Assembly (NCBI GenBank): GCA_917880885.1
Contig: OU862917.1
Location: forward strand, 53,428,727-53,492,726
Direction of reading: 5' to 3'
DNA: 64,000 bases
Source of the DNA: Limnephilus marmoratus
Taxonomy: Eukaryota > Arthropoda > Insecta > Trichoptera > Limnephilidae
Under the pieces are notes generated by a model that did not search any database, had not been told where the DNA came from, and worked only from the letters and a program-made list of their open reading frames with translations. A program made the translations under genes and the position numbers. Below, in pieces: positions 54,164 to 64,000 of the stretch (within the stretch, counting starts at the first letter, position 1; each line of letters begins with the position of its first letter).

Positions 54164-54386
54164 TATCGATACCTTACATATTATGATTATTTTCTGTCGT
54201 TTGTTGCAGCTCGTGACCTGCCAGTCGGTGACTCTGTTTGTTCAGTTGACCTGCTCTCGCGACAAGAACTAGTAGGTACCCACCCCGGAGATCTACAATA
54301 TTTCCCGCTCTATTTTCATTGTTGTGGCTGTCAGAATTCGCAATTCTTCGAACGTTTGAACTTTGAACTCCTGAACACGAAGCAAG
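54164..54386 (+). promoter_or_regulatory. Candidate core promoter and 5' UTR
   Basis: TATCGATA (54164-54171) is the DRE motif found at many insect housekeeping promoters. TTCAGTT (54241-54247) matches the arthropod initiator TCAGT with A(+1) at 54244, 73 bp downstream of the DRE end. No TATA box is at -30. This gives a leader of 143 nt without upstream ATG. An alternative reading is that TTTTCTGTCGTTTGTTGCAG (54190-54209) is a 3' splice site, so the leader would be an internal exon. Confidence 0.4.
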
Positions 54387-54412
54387 ATGGCCGTTACCGC
54401 TGGAGTCAATTC
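54387..54412 (+). CDS. Candidate first coding exon (MAVTAGVN-S)
   Basis: AAGCAAGATGG has a good start context (A at -3, G at +4). Eight codons (M A V T A G V N) plus TC lead straight into GTAAGT (54413-54418), a consensus 5' splice donor, leaving phase 2. Upstream sequence (54210-54386) is markedly less AT-rich than its surroundings. This is the only place in the window where promoter, start and donor line up. I do not recognise the protein from nine residues. The next exon would lie beyond 64000 or in a small exon that I cannot see. Confidence 0.45.
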
Positions 54413-55449
54413 GTAAGTTGTTGTTTAACTATTATTAATAGTTTATTTCATAAACAAATATTAATCTTATAAGCGTACGACTTTAAGATAATGGTGTCGT
54501 AGGTCATATTGTCACAACAATTCCATTACGGATCTATGTTGAATCTTTGCTGCCTTTAGTTTGGAGACCCAAATGTAGTATACCTTCAAATGTAGCCTAT
54601 ATTATTATTATGTTTTACCCAATATACTGTATAGAGATCGTATTATAAACAAATGCTACTCGAATATAAATAAAGACCTACCTAAACAGATTCCCTTTGG
54701 AATATCGTCAACCGGTGTGCAAAACCGCCAAACTACATTTTAGTGTATTATGATTTTTTTTTATAATATGTTTCCCATTGACTTAAATAATCTTAATAAT
54801 ATATTAAATATGTTTCCAATTGCCTATTTGATACCTTAGTTTAACCACAAATCTTCCGACTAATACTTCACAAAATCAGTTTTTTGTCTCTCCTGAAAAA
54901 ACGTGCGATTTTGTACATTGGAGATTTTGGTTGTTATTGCCTATCTTTATTACCTTACTAATGTGTATCAACTGATTTGCCTGCAAAACACAAAATCAGT
55001 TTATTGTCTCTAATGAACAACAAAGACTTTCTGACTTGGAGATGTTGATTTAAATATGTTTTTTATTGTCTGTTGGTTGACCTTATTAGCAACATTCAAC
55101 CAATGGAAGCGACCAAATGGATTAGTGTAACCGCCGATGTCCCTGCTAAGAAATTCATCAAATCATTTTTTTGTTTCTGAATTACAATTTTGTAGAATTA
55201 AAATAAATCGTTGTTTTGCTAACGTCACTAGTAAGTGTGCTCAGTGAAAACTCCAATAAGGAGGCCTTATCTGTTGGCCAAAAATAAATAAGATAGATAA
55301 ATTGATTACAAAAATTGATTACATGAAATAATATGTTATCATTCTCTAAATCTTTCTTACTGTTACTATCTGAACGGGGGAAATGGGGGTAAAAGAATAA
55401 ATTAATAGGCTACTAATAAAATGAATGATGAAAATATAGGCAAACAAGA
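54413..55449. other. Putative intron 1, AT-rich part
   Basis: AAATCAGTTTTTTGTCTC (54876), AAATCAGTTTATTGTCTC (54992) and AAATCATTTTTTTGTTTC (55161) are loosely repeated words about 115-170 bp apart, each near (T)TGGAGAT or similar. The repeat is weak, and no coding was found. Confidence 0.4.
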
Positions 55450-57660
55450 AGAAGAGAAGGTTGCAATAACAAAGAAGAGTTAATAATATGGATATTGAAG
55501 TGGGTTACAAAGCCAACAACAAAAAAGATATAATATGCGACAAGGATTGGGAAAAGGTATTTAAGGTATTAGGTGATAGTTGATAAGCTTTTGAGGCTAG
55601 AAGTATAAGTATAATCCGACCAGGTAGATGACAAGGCTAAATTACGGGTAGATGATTATGTGAAAAGAGGTGTAGGCAAGTTGATGACAAGCTACGATTA
55701 CCAAGGCGAGAAGTTTGTTAAAGTGAGTAGGACTTGCCTATAAGGCACAAATAAGGGTAGATGATTTTGAAAAAGGTGTGTTGACGGGTAAGTGACAAGT
55801 TTTTTAATTCGAATTGATGACTGGTGAAAAGGCACAAAGATGTAGAAATGATTATTTTTTTTATTTTTTATTTTAACTTTATGAGTAAAACCTCAAATTG
55901 TAATATTTAAATAAATGAAGACAATATAAGCGAAACTCAATCGAAAATCTGGATACAGAAAAATCAGAAAAACATATTGACACCTCTGGGACTCGAACCC
56001 AGGACCTCTTGCTGATTATTATTATTTTTTTTTTAAAGGTGCCGGTAACCCGGGCGTTTATTAATATCAAGAGTTGTTTACATTTACATATATATGCGCT
56101 ACCCGACTCACTAGACAATATCTGTTCTGAGCCGGGTAGCAGTATCTATAATTACATATATCAGTATTATGTGACAAGGTATGTAGGCGAGTAGGTTACA
56201 AGTTACCAAGGTGAGAAGTTTGGTAATGCGAATAGGTGACTTGGTGACGGATAGACGCTTATGTGAAAAGGTAGGTTCTAATGCGGTTTGTTGACGAGGT
56301 ACGGAGGTGAAAAGTTGATAACCCGACAAAGTAAATGCCAAGGCAAAAATATGGCTCGATAAAATTTGTGTAAAAAGGTGTGTACAGTATATTTTGTCAA
56401 TATTATAGGCAGGGGAAGCTTGTTAATCAGAGTAGGTGACTTGGTGATAAGGCAAAGAGATGTCAGACGAGTATAATATGATTATTATGGGAAATGATTT
56501 TTAGGTGACAAAGCACTAAGGCGAGTTGGTAATAATCCGGTTAAAATAAGAAACTAGGTAGGTGACAAGAAAATACGGATCGACGATTAAACCAAATAGT
56601 GGTTATGCGAGTAGGTGACTTGGTGATAAGCCAAAGAGAGGTCAGCCGAGTATAATATGATTATGGGAAAGGATTTTTATGTTACCAGGTGACAAGGCAC
56701 CAAGGCGATTACAAGAAAATGCGGTTAAAAATAACAAGCAAATACGGATCGACGATTGAACGAAATGATAGTTATGCGAATGGGTGACTTGGTGACAAGC
56801 CAAAAATACGGGTGTATGATTATGGGAAAATATTTTTAGGGTAGTTGGTGATAAGATACCAAGGCGATGACAAGAAAATACGGGAAATGGTGGTTATGCG
56901 AGTAGGAGACTTGGTGATAAGACAAAGAGAAGTCAGACGGGTATGCATAATATGATTATGGGATAGGATTTGTAGGTTAGCAGGTGACAAGGCGCCAGGG
57001 CGAGTTGGTAATAATCCGGTTAAAAATAACAAGCAAATGCGGATCGACGATTGAACGAAATGATAGTTATGCGAATGGGTGACTTGGTGACAAGCCAAAA
57101 ATACGGGTGTATGATTATGGGAAAATATTTTTAGGGTAGTTGGTGATAAGATACCAAGGCGACGACAAGAAAATACGGATCGACGCGACGATTGAACGAA
57201 ATGGTGGTTATGCGAGTAGGAGACTTGGTGATAAGACAAAGAGAAGTCAGACGGGTATGCATAATATGATTATGGGATAGGATTTGTAGGTTAGCAGGTG
57301 ACAAGGCGCCAGGGCGAGTTGGTAATAATCCTATTAAAATAATAAACAAATACGGATCGACGATTGAACGAAATGAAGGTTAAGCGAATAGGTAACGTGA
57401 TGACAAGCCAAAAAGATGAGATAGTTGGTGACAAACAAAAAAGCAAAAAGACGGGCTTATGATTATTCGAAAAGGTTTTCAAGTGAATAGATAACAATAA
57501 CAAGGAGGCACGAAGGCGATATTCTCCGATTTGGAACAAAGATTGGACGACTAGAACACAAGCAACACAAGGTAACAAGAACCAAGGCAAAGATGTACAA
57601 CTGATACAACACGAAAGGCGAGTTGAGTAGAGACAAACCAGACTAGCTGAGAAGGCCAAT
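55450..57660. repeat. Hierarchical minisatellite
   Basis: The array is built from degenerate words such as GTAGGTGACTTGGTGATAAG, CAAGGCGAGTTGGTAATAAT and GGATCGACGATTGAACG. In the middle, unit starts (GTTATGCGA) are at about 56602, 56771, 56893, 57066, 57208 and 57378. The spacings 169, 122, 173, 142 and 170 form a higher-order unit of about 295-312 bp, nearly identical between 56771-57065 and 57066-57377. The left part (55560-55850, 56170-56410) is older and diverged. A SINE1 piece interrupts it. The antisense frames of up to 139 codons (56820-57659) are read from the repeat, not a gene. Confidence 0.8.
55855..56030 (-). mobile_element. SINE1 copy 3, truncated
   Basis: Plus-strand ATGAGTAAAACCTCAAATTG, GCGAAACTCAATCGAAAATC and GGGACTCGAACCCAGGACCT are the complement of the SINE1 tail and tRNA-like T-arm. 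The copy stops in the middle of the head and gives way to T-rich sequence. It sits inside the minisatellite. Confidence 0.7.
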
Positions 57661-58149
57661 AGGTGTCTATATGATAATCAAAAATAAACTGTTGGTATTT
57701 CGCTTGTTCTAGATTCGTTCGCAAATAAAACTTAGAATAATCGTACTACCAGCTTAACAACATTGCAAGAGATCTGCATTCCGGCAAAGTGCAAAACCTT
57801 ATCAGCTTATTACTTACCACAGTGTCCACAGTAATAATTATTATGATTGTCTGTATGACAAATGGTTCTGATATCGAAATGGTAGGGTTCAGGGTGCATC
57901 AGGTGTCACCTTATATGTCAGAAAAGGGCATTCTTTTGATAGCTCATTTGTATCATCTCTCTCTCTATCTCTGTCATAAATGACATTACTCGTATATAAC
58001 AGAAAGAGAAGTTACACTGGAGTTCTCAGCACTAGGATCATTTAAATTATTCAGACTAATTTAAAACTGGGTGGTCTCTGAGTATAATAAATAAAATGCC
58101 ATAACAATTATTACCAGACATGTTTGAAAGTTATTTATTGTTTTAATAC
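57661..58149. other. No supportable gene
   Basis: The frame at 57789-57983 (64 codons, hydrophobic start) shows no domain. Nothing else is assignable. Confidence 0.4.
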
Positions 58150-58500
58150 TAATAAGGGTCAGTTTTTTTCACAGAACTTGAAAAATTCTTCTAATTTCAG
58201 GGATCGTCTTCAAGTACTGTGAAAGTCCCTAGTCAAGTTTTATTATTAAATCATTGTGGGTCAGTTGCTTCACACAACTAAAATAATAAGGGAACTTATT
58301 TATTAGAATTTTCACTAAACTTGAAAAATAATTTAGAAATTGATGAAATCTGTGAATCAACAAGGGTCACCTAAGGGTCAGTTTTTTTTCACAGAACTTG
58401 AATAATTCTTCAAATTTCACAGTTAATATTCAAGTTCTGTTCTATTATGGTTCTATTATGGTCCAGTTGTTTCACAGAACTTGTGAATAAAACATCCGGC
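58150..58500. repeat. Phased GGTCAGTT-TTCACAGAACTTG repeats
   Basis: GGGTCAGTTTTTTTCACAG then AACTTG occurs at about 58156, a decayed copy at 58258 (GGGTCAGTTGCTTCACAC), another at 58375 and another at 58460 (GGTCCAGTTGTTTCACAG). Spacings are about 102, 117 and 85 bp. Inverted words CAAGTTCTGT / ACAGAACTTG are also present. No coding. Confidence 0.6.
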
Positions 58501-58578
58501 CCTATTTTATTTTACTTTAACCCTTTTTTTTGAAATAGGCAATTCACCCTGAAAAGAGTAGGTACTTTAACCCTGTGG

Positions 58579-58660
58579 CCTCCCTATTTAAAATAATTTT
58601 CCTCAGGGCCTATGTCATCTTTGGGGATGCTGTATGGAAAGTCTTTTTGAAGAGAAGAAG
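58579..58660 (-). mobile_element. CR1-like/SINE3 tail fragment
   Basis: TTTCCTCAGGGCCTATGTC, ATCTTTGGGGATGCTG and GGAAAGTCTTTTTGAAG match the minus-strand tail. The outer stem partner is lost. Confidence 0.6.
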
Positions 58661-59986
58661 AATTTAAACATCACAATGAAAGCGTTGAGCTTTAAAAAGT
58701 TGTTTTTAATTTATAAATTGTAGGTAAAAGAAGAATATATTTTTTAATCTGAGCGATCTTATTTTCACTTTGCTTCCGATTGCAATACATGTTTAGGTAC
58801 AGTTAATGCATTTGTAGGTTCTAAAACACTAATTTGCCATATAAGCCACAAACCAAAAACCTATGTATTCTTAGATTGCCTTATTTCGGTACGAAGTTTG
58901 GCATAGTTTTATAAGAAAGCATTATAATATATATTTTGTGAATACTTTTAAAAAAGGAAAAAGTTAACCAACGGAAACTGTCACAGATAATGTTAGCCAT
59001 AAAATTATATTTAAAAAAAGTTAATTCTTATAAGCATTCATACGTTTCTAATGAGAGAAACATATTTTTAGTAGTTTAAGATTATATTTTTTTTAAAGTA
59101 ATTAACGATTTATTTTTTTTTATCTCTATGGAAACGGTAGGATCAATAAGCCACTTGCATGGATTTCATAACAACTTGGAAAAAATCGTGTGGATAGATT
59201 TTTCTACTAAGATTACGAAAATGTTACAAATTTTTTTTAGAAATTTATAGTTTTTTTTAAAATAAATAAATCCGTTTTTTGGGCTCGTGACGACACTACA
59301 TGAAAATGTTCCGTCTTCGATAATATTCAATTAATTTTGTGAAATTCCACACTAATTATTTTTTTGTATGGCAACACTTTGATTTCCGGCGATTTTTTTA
59401 ATTTGACACTTAAAATTCACAATATTTATTGTTTATTACCTGCGAACTTATGTTTGGTATGACGTTTTGACAGATGTTATAAAGTAAACATCGTACAGAT
59501 GCTTTCCGCAGCTGCTGTCTTAGGAGCGTAATGGTAATGGTGCTGATTTTCACAAAATAAAGTTTTATAATATATTATTATAATTTTAATTTACAAGTGC
59601 CAGTTTATTACATTAGATTTGGTCATATATAGACGTTGAACATTATAATGATTAATGATCAATGAGATGGATCAAAGAAAAAATATTTATGAGATGTAAT
59701 ATTTTTGGTATGCCTTGTTATTCTCCTGTGTCATTCGTGTGAAATACGTCGGTTTTTTTCGGCTATTAAATTATTGTTTTTTTTGCACCCATAAAATTAT
59801 GTCCCGTCTTTCCGGTTTATAAAAATTGGTCCGATTTTTCGAAATGAAAGTTAGAAAAAATCGCCAAGGTTTCAAAAATACGATTAAAAAAAACGTTATT
59901 TCTTAGAATATTTTCCTGAACCGGAAATTTAAAAAAATATGATGCAAGTGACCTATTTAACTAAAGCTTATTTTCTTGTATTTATA
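58661..59986. other. No supportable gene
   Basis: Very AT-rich sequence. No frames, RNA or repeat pairs that I can defend. Confidence 0.4.
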
Positions 59987-60165
59987 AGGGAACGTACCCA
60001 TACGTCCCATACTACGTGACACGTCTAGGGGGGGGGGGGGGGTCTTCAAAATGTCACGCTCCATACAAATGAGCGGCGGGTTGCTTAGGATTTTGGTCAC
60101 CGGGGGGGGGGGGGGGGGGGTTAAAAATTGCAAAAAGTTGGTCACGTAGTATGGGTACGTTCCCT
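59987..60165. mobile_element. Short MITE with G-runs
   Basis: AGGGAACGTACCCATACG at the left, with CCCATACTACGTGAC just inside, mirrors GTCACGTAGTATGGG and TACGTTCCCT at the right. Two runs of 14 and 18 G (60029-60042, 60103-60120) are in the interior. 179 bp, no coding. ACGTGAC words are shared with 18256-18405. Confidence 0.8.
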
Positions 60166-60247
60166 AATGTAAACCAATTCGTAGTAAAGATTAACTGAAA
60201 ATAGTGATTTAGCATTAATCTTCGCCCTTAACAATAAATCAAATATT
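60166..60247. other. AT-rich spacer
   Basis: Nothing assignable. Confidence 0.4.
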
Positions 60248-60400
60248 TGAGTCGGGCCATGTCAAGAGTCAGAGTAACAGAAGAGTATGTATGAGTGTGA
60301 ATGAAGCAATGGGTGTGTGTGTGTGTGCCGAGAAAGAATTGTGTAGCGTACTATTTTCTCCGCCTGTCCCTTCGGAGAAAGGGCACGGTATATACTTAGT
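60248..60400 (+). mobile_element. Decayed LINE B 3' end
   Basis: GAGTCGGGCCATGTCAAGAG, AACAGAAGAGTATGTATGAG and TGTGTGTGTGCCGAGAAAG align with 52850-52940 of LINE B. The (GTTA)n tail is reduced to TTAGTTGG. A GT microsatellite expanded at 60311-60326. Confidence 0.7.
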
Positions 60401-60743
60401 TGGTTTATACACATTTCTTTTTAGCAATGACTCACATCATGTCATGATTGCAATATCCTGTACTTACCATATTTAACTTTTATGACCGTTTTGAATACCT
60501 AATTATTTGCCAATGAATAAATTAATAATCCGTCTAGCTTCACTGTTGATATTATTAAATGCCAACTATTGTAAATCAAGATTAAATTTAATGAATTTTA
60601 TCAATTAATTGAAACATTTTTAGATAAGCCCAAAGTCGCCATTATTTATCGGGAATTTACGTGAAATTGATATATTTTTATCAAAAATTCCATTGTAAAC
60701 GTTAGTCTTACCTTTCATAATAATACCAGAACTAAAGAGCATT
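60401..60743. other. No supportable gene
   Basis: AT-rich spacer before the nested element cluster. Confidence 0.4.
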
Positions 60744-61175
60744 TCTAAAAACGAATGTTTGTTTGTTTGTCCCTTATGCGGTACCTAAAACATGAAAAAA
60801 TGGTGTTTGGTCGTGCGCATGCCCGCGAAGGTTTCTATATACAGGATATCCGGGGGGTAAAGTGCATTAACTTCGGGAGGTGATTCTACATGATAGTACA
60901 AGTAAAAAAGATAAATAACTTTTTTCGAAATTCCAACATTTTTTTTCCCTTACAAAAAGACGTACCTACTAAAAATCCTTAGTGTGAGGTACGATCTTAC
61001 TTGCTGAGAGCCTGCCGGGCGCCCTACTCGATTGTGATTGGCCCGCATCTTAACAGCGGAAAATAATAAATCTGGCCGCACACGCCGGACTAATTTTATC
61101 TTTTTACCTCAAAACCACCCCTAAAAGTTGGAATTTCGAAAAAAGTTATTTATCTTTTTTACTTGTATTATCATG

Positions 61176-62326
61176 CAGAGGCGGCCCGTGACAAAATTTG
61201 CCAGCAGTGCATTTCACAAAAAATACGGGAAAATATAATTAATTGATTCACAGATTCGCGAAAACCAACATCAAGTTGTAATCGTATACCTATCAACTCG
61301 ATCCAACAAATTAAATTGCAATACGTTATGTATATGTACTGGGAGTATGAATGTTCATTAACTTTTCGGTAATATAAAGGCTATCGTTTACACAACTTTC
61401 ACTTTACAATTTATCATCAACCACGAAAAAAAAATGTGTTCAAGCGATCACATTCACAAAGCCAAGACGCTTTCGAATATTTAATAATTTGTTTTAAAAA
61501 CTCTATTCATAGTTTTTTTCCCTTAACCTTACTTGTATTATATTTAGCAAAGGTTTTGGAGAGCCATTATTTTTCAAAAACAATTTATTTCCAAATGAAA
61601 TTCGGTTGCTTTTGAAAAAATCGACGTTAATCGCAATGTTTTCATTACCACTCATTTTTAAATAAGTTTTTTACAGAGCAAAACTAGCGAAAACCATTAA
61701 AAATGTGTCAATAGTGATCAGTGATCTGCCAAATGCTTGATTTCGCCGCCCCGGTGCGATGGTAGAGCTAATACATAACATTGACAATTAGTTTTTTTTT
61801 TTTTTTTTTTTTTTTTTATTGAAATTTTTTGATACAATACATATAATACATACATGAAATAATGAAAAGTATATAAAAAAGTTGAAAATTCGTTATTCCT
61901 AACTAAGTCATTCCAAACGTTCGGTATCATATAACGCATGCTAAAGGTTTTGTCATAAACCAGAATGCTTCTGCGCATGTGCGCCGCTAGTGCACGAGCG
62001 TGTCATATATTTTCCCTTATGTCTTGCCCATTTCACGGTTCCAGCCTCTGTAGACTGTCCCAGTAGAAATATCACTTCATGTGACATCACGTCTCGGCAC
62101 AACGGAAGATGCACGCATTGCTTTTTCGTATGCGCCGATGCGAGTTTAGTACGGAGTCTAGTACGAAAGTTAATTGGTAAGGATATTATAACGAATTGGC
62201 GGGAATTCTTCATGAATGAATGTTACAAATTTACACTTTTACACGTTTGTCGATGTTTGTACGAATTTACACTTTTGACGTTGACAGTGCATTGCACAAA
62301 TGCACTAAAGCAGGGGGCCGCCACTG
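61176..62326. mobile_element. hAT-type element inside the MITE
   Basis: The ends CAGAGGCGGCCCGTGAC and (complement) CAGTGGCGGCCCCCTGC are classic hAT TIRs. The flanking 8-mers TTATCATG (61168-61175) and CTATCATG (62327-62334) form a target duplication with one mismatch. Inside are CGTTTGTCGATGTTTG / TTTACACTTTT repeats near the right end and a LINE insertion. No transposase frame was found. Confidence 0.8.
61792..61978 (-). mobile_element. LINE 3' end with poly(A), inside the hAT
   Basis: The minus-strand frame starts MRRSILVYDKTFSMRYMIPN and VWNDLVRN, like the RRS....D....YMIPxLWNxLP tail of non-LTR ORFs. It runs into an A27 tract (T-run at 61792-61818). It is heavily 5'-truncated, and the target duplication was not resolved. 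Confidence 0.6.
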
Positions 62327-62725
62327 CTATCATGTAGAATCACCTCCCGAAGTTAATGCACTTTACCCCCGGACGTATAATAGTGAGCTCTGGCGTTATG
62401 ATTTTTATCCTATACTCTTCATCTGATTCTGATGAAACTTTGGTCAGTTGTTGTGCGCACGCCCGCGCAGGTTTCTGTGTGCGTACTGGTGATCTCTGGC
62501 GTTATGAAATTTGTATTAAAATTTTGCAATGGGTGGAACGTTTGGAAATTTTGCAACGCGCGAGTATACATATTTCATATAGTTTAGCGGCACTTATAGA
62601 AGGAGGGTGGGGAGGGGAAGGGCAGGCGGAAGGAGAACGAAAACGTGGATGAATGTAAAGGACACGCAGGGAGAAAGAATTTCTTTATTTAAGTGGCGTT
62701 GCAATCCATACCGGGACCTCGCTAG

Positions 62726-62873
62726 TATTATAAACATTATTTTTATTACTTGGTTTTAGGTATGTCGGAATTCTCTAACCACACTTAATAGTAGTAGTCC
62801 TACCGATGAGAGCTCCCTTATCTATCTATATCTTCTTTATCTACAGATTTTCCGCCATCTTCTATCTATTCAC
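62726..62873. other. Spacer
   Basis: Nothing assignable. CTATCTATATCTTC-type words lead into the next fragment. Confidence 0.4.
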
Positions 62874-63035
62874 ATGATTCACATTAATAAGAGTGTCTGT
62901 GGCGGGCGGCGTGGATTTATTTGCTTTTTGCCGAGATTGGTGGAATTTTTGAGTCTTGACCTTCAAAATAAGAGGAAGGTCACTGTCCATGTGAGATTTC
63001 GAAATACCAACCCCATCCCCTTTTACCACAGCTTA
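62874..63035 (+). mobile_element. Helitron-like internal fragment
   Basis: GTGTCTGTGGCGGGCGGCG, GTGGATTTATTTGC and TTGACCTTCAAAATAAGAGG match the complement of 8985-9105 and 28510-28640. No termini are present. Confidence 0.45.
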
Positions 63036-63289
63036 AAGCAGAATTTGCACACTTAATGTTAAAAATAAGAGGAATTACGACATCTGTCGTTGTACTAAAA
63101 TAAATTTCGCTTCTACTTCATCGCTTCACTGAATCGTTCCCAAATCAGTTTCAATTGTAAAAATCAAAGCAAATCTAAGTTCTAGAAGTCATTCAACCAG
63201 TGGAGTTACACACAGATACAGAGATATTAATTTTTTTTTCTACTGGTACTTATTTTCTTTTCTGAAGTCAAATAACAAGTTAGAAACAT
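63036..63289. other. No supportable gene
   Basis: AT-rich spacer. Confidence 0.4.
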
Positions 63290-63486
63290 CAGTGGCGGAC
63301 TAAGCCCGTCAGAGGCCCGGGGCGGCAAAGCTGAATGAGCCCCCCCCCCCCCTAGTTTAAAAAGTTGATGTAATTTTACGAGATTTTTTTTCAGTTCACA
63401 CGGGCCTCTGGTCTTGGGGGACCTCCAAGTGCCTCCATGTTCCCTTGAACAAATCCAAAACAAGGCTTTAAGGCACCAGGGCACTG
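63290..63486. mobile_element. Possible short hAT-like MITE
   Basis: The left end CAGTGGCGGACTAAGCCCG and right end CACCAGGGCACTG (complement CAGTGCCCTGGTG) fit a weak hAT end pair. A C14 run is inside. No 8-bp duplication is visible, so the call is tentative. Confidence 0.4.
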
Positions 63487-63527
63487 TAAAAAAATTGTCA
63501 TTTTTTTTTCATTTTCTAAAAGATGCA

Positions 63528-63760
63528 TCTCTTCATATTATAAATCAAAGTCCTCCGCGTCGTCTGTCTGTCTGTTCGCTATAAACTCGAAAACTACTTA
63601 ACGGATTTTCATGCGGTTTTCACCAATAGATAGAGTTTTTCGTGAGAAAGGTTTAGGTATGTAATTTGTAAAGGATTTGTGTAAATTGGTTTGAAAAATA
63701 AAGATAATTGTTAGAAGTGTCGGAAAAAGTCAAGCCGCCTGATAGCTTTCATCGAAAACG
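63528..63760 (+). mobile_element. Helitron-like 5' end
   Basis: A|TCTCTTCATATTATAAATC, GTCTGTCTGTCTGTTCGC, ACTACTTAACGGATTTTCAT and GAGAAAGGTTTAGGTATG match the 5' part of the copy at 28441-28822 (minus). The 3' side fades after about 63760. Confidence 0.5.
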
Positions 63761-64000
63761 CTGCCTAATCCTTTGGTATATGTATAACAAAACAATGCAT
63801 GGTAGGATGTTCCTCTTTTATAGATCTACAAAAAAGTCCGTGAAGGCATATATCTATCTTTTACGGATAGCTTACTATACCCATTCTATCTTCTAAAAAA
63901 ATGGTCATGAACATTGCGGTAATTGAAAAGTTATTTAGACGGATACAGTATTAATCTTTATTAACCTAAATACGTTAGTTACCCCAAGCATTTCGTGCAC
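63761..64000. other. No supportable gene
   Basis: AT-rich to the window edge. The frame at 63708-63896 starts in Helitron sequence and has no domain. Confidence 0.4.

Larger units (their letters stand above)
60849..62373. mobile_element. Palindromic MITE inside the Helitron
   Basis: TCCGGGGGGTAAAGTGC, ATTAACTTCGGGAGGTG and ATTCTACATGATAG at the left are mirrored at 62327-62373. A second inverted pair, AAGTAAAAAAGATAAATAAC, TTTTTTCGAAATTCCAAC (60900-60943) with its complement (61120-61165), makes the uninterrupted element almost fully palindromic, about 366 bp. The centre holds CTGCCGGGCGCCCTACTCG. It is split near its right end by a hAT. Confidence 0.8.
60744..62725 (+). mobile_element. Helitron-like element (polypurine family) with nested insertions
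   Basis: The 5' start TCTAAAAACGAATGTTTG and GGTCGTGCGCATGCCCGCG lie left of the insert. Right of it are TTGTGCGCACGCCCGCGC, CTGGCGTTATGAAATTTG, a purine tract (62588-62645), GGCGTTGCAATCCATACCGG and GCTAG|T at 62725. The GCGCACGCCCGCGCAGG word occurs on both sides of the MITE, so either the Helitron had an internal repeat or the insertion involved a duplication. Confidence 0.6.

Noticed and set aside
56820..57659. Antisense frames of 72-139 codons
   Set aside because: They are periodic translations of the minisatellite, with repeated LITKSPTRITTIS-type words, and no start or regulatory context.

Overview
The window looks like a gene-poor, AT-rich (roughly 35-38% GC by eye) stretch of an insect nuclear genome. 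It is most likely lepidopteran: it is rich in short Helitron-like elements ending in CTAG, RTE-, CR1- and RLE-type non-LTR retrotransposon debris, and GTAGGTACC-type words that are common in moth and butterfly DNA. There are no bacterial operons, CRISPR arrays, rRNA genes or intact viral genes. Almost every long reading frame is either a transposon remnant or a shadow of one. Family names rest on remembered protein and terminus patterns, because no database search was possible.

Layout. 1-7.6 kb: Helitron pieces, a long-TIR MITE, a tRNA-like SINE (SINE1) split by a 5'-truncated RTE-type LINE with a 9-bp target duplication, a palindromic MITE, a TIR element carrying TTTCTG(C/T)AGA words, and a hAT element with a perfect 8-bp target duplication. 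8-18 kb: MITEs, fold-backs, LINE 3' ends, and a TIR element carrying a MADF-domain remnant. 20-32 kb: tandem repeats, SINE2, a CR1-like LINE 3' end, and four copies of a SINE-like family (SINE3) that shares the LINE's hairpin-forming tail, plus more Helitrons. 33.9-34.8 kb: a PIF/Harbinger deletion derivative with TAA duplications. 36-46 kb: a large palindrome, LINE ends, another SINE3 and a TTA-flanked MITE. 46.4-53.5 kb: a SINE1 copy with an almost perfect tRNA fold, an RLE-type (R2/R4/Dong-like) non-LTR fragment with a 450-codon open frame, and a second copy of it. That second copy is broken by a minus-strand LINE (LINE C), which is itself broken by a 2.7-kb RTE-type LINE (LINE B). LINE B is open throughout its cloverleaf of domains but lacks reverse transcriptase motif A.

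54.1-54.4 kb is the one place that looks like a host gene: a DRE-like TATCGATA, a TCAGT initiator, about 143 nt of leader, then ATG and eight codons running into a GTAAGT donor on the plus strand. If this is right, the rest of the window (54.4-64 kb) is its first intron. That interval holds a hierarchical minisatellite (55.5-57.7 kb), phased short repeats, a small MITE, and a four-layer nest (LINE in hAT in MITE in Helitron) at 60.7-62.7 kb.

The window therefore reads as a record of successive insertions rather than a working gene cluster. The most interesting points are the LINE/SINE pair sharing a compound terminal hairpin, an upstream module of SINE1 that is flipped between two copies, the 89-bp duplication flanking LINE C, the element with repeated TTTCTG(C/T)AGA words, and the candidate promoter/exon with its repeat-filled intron.
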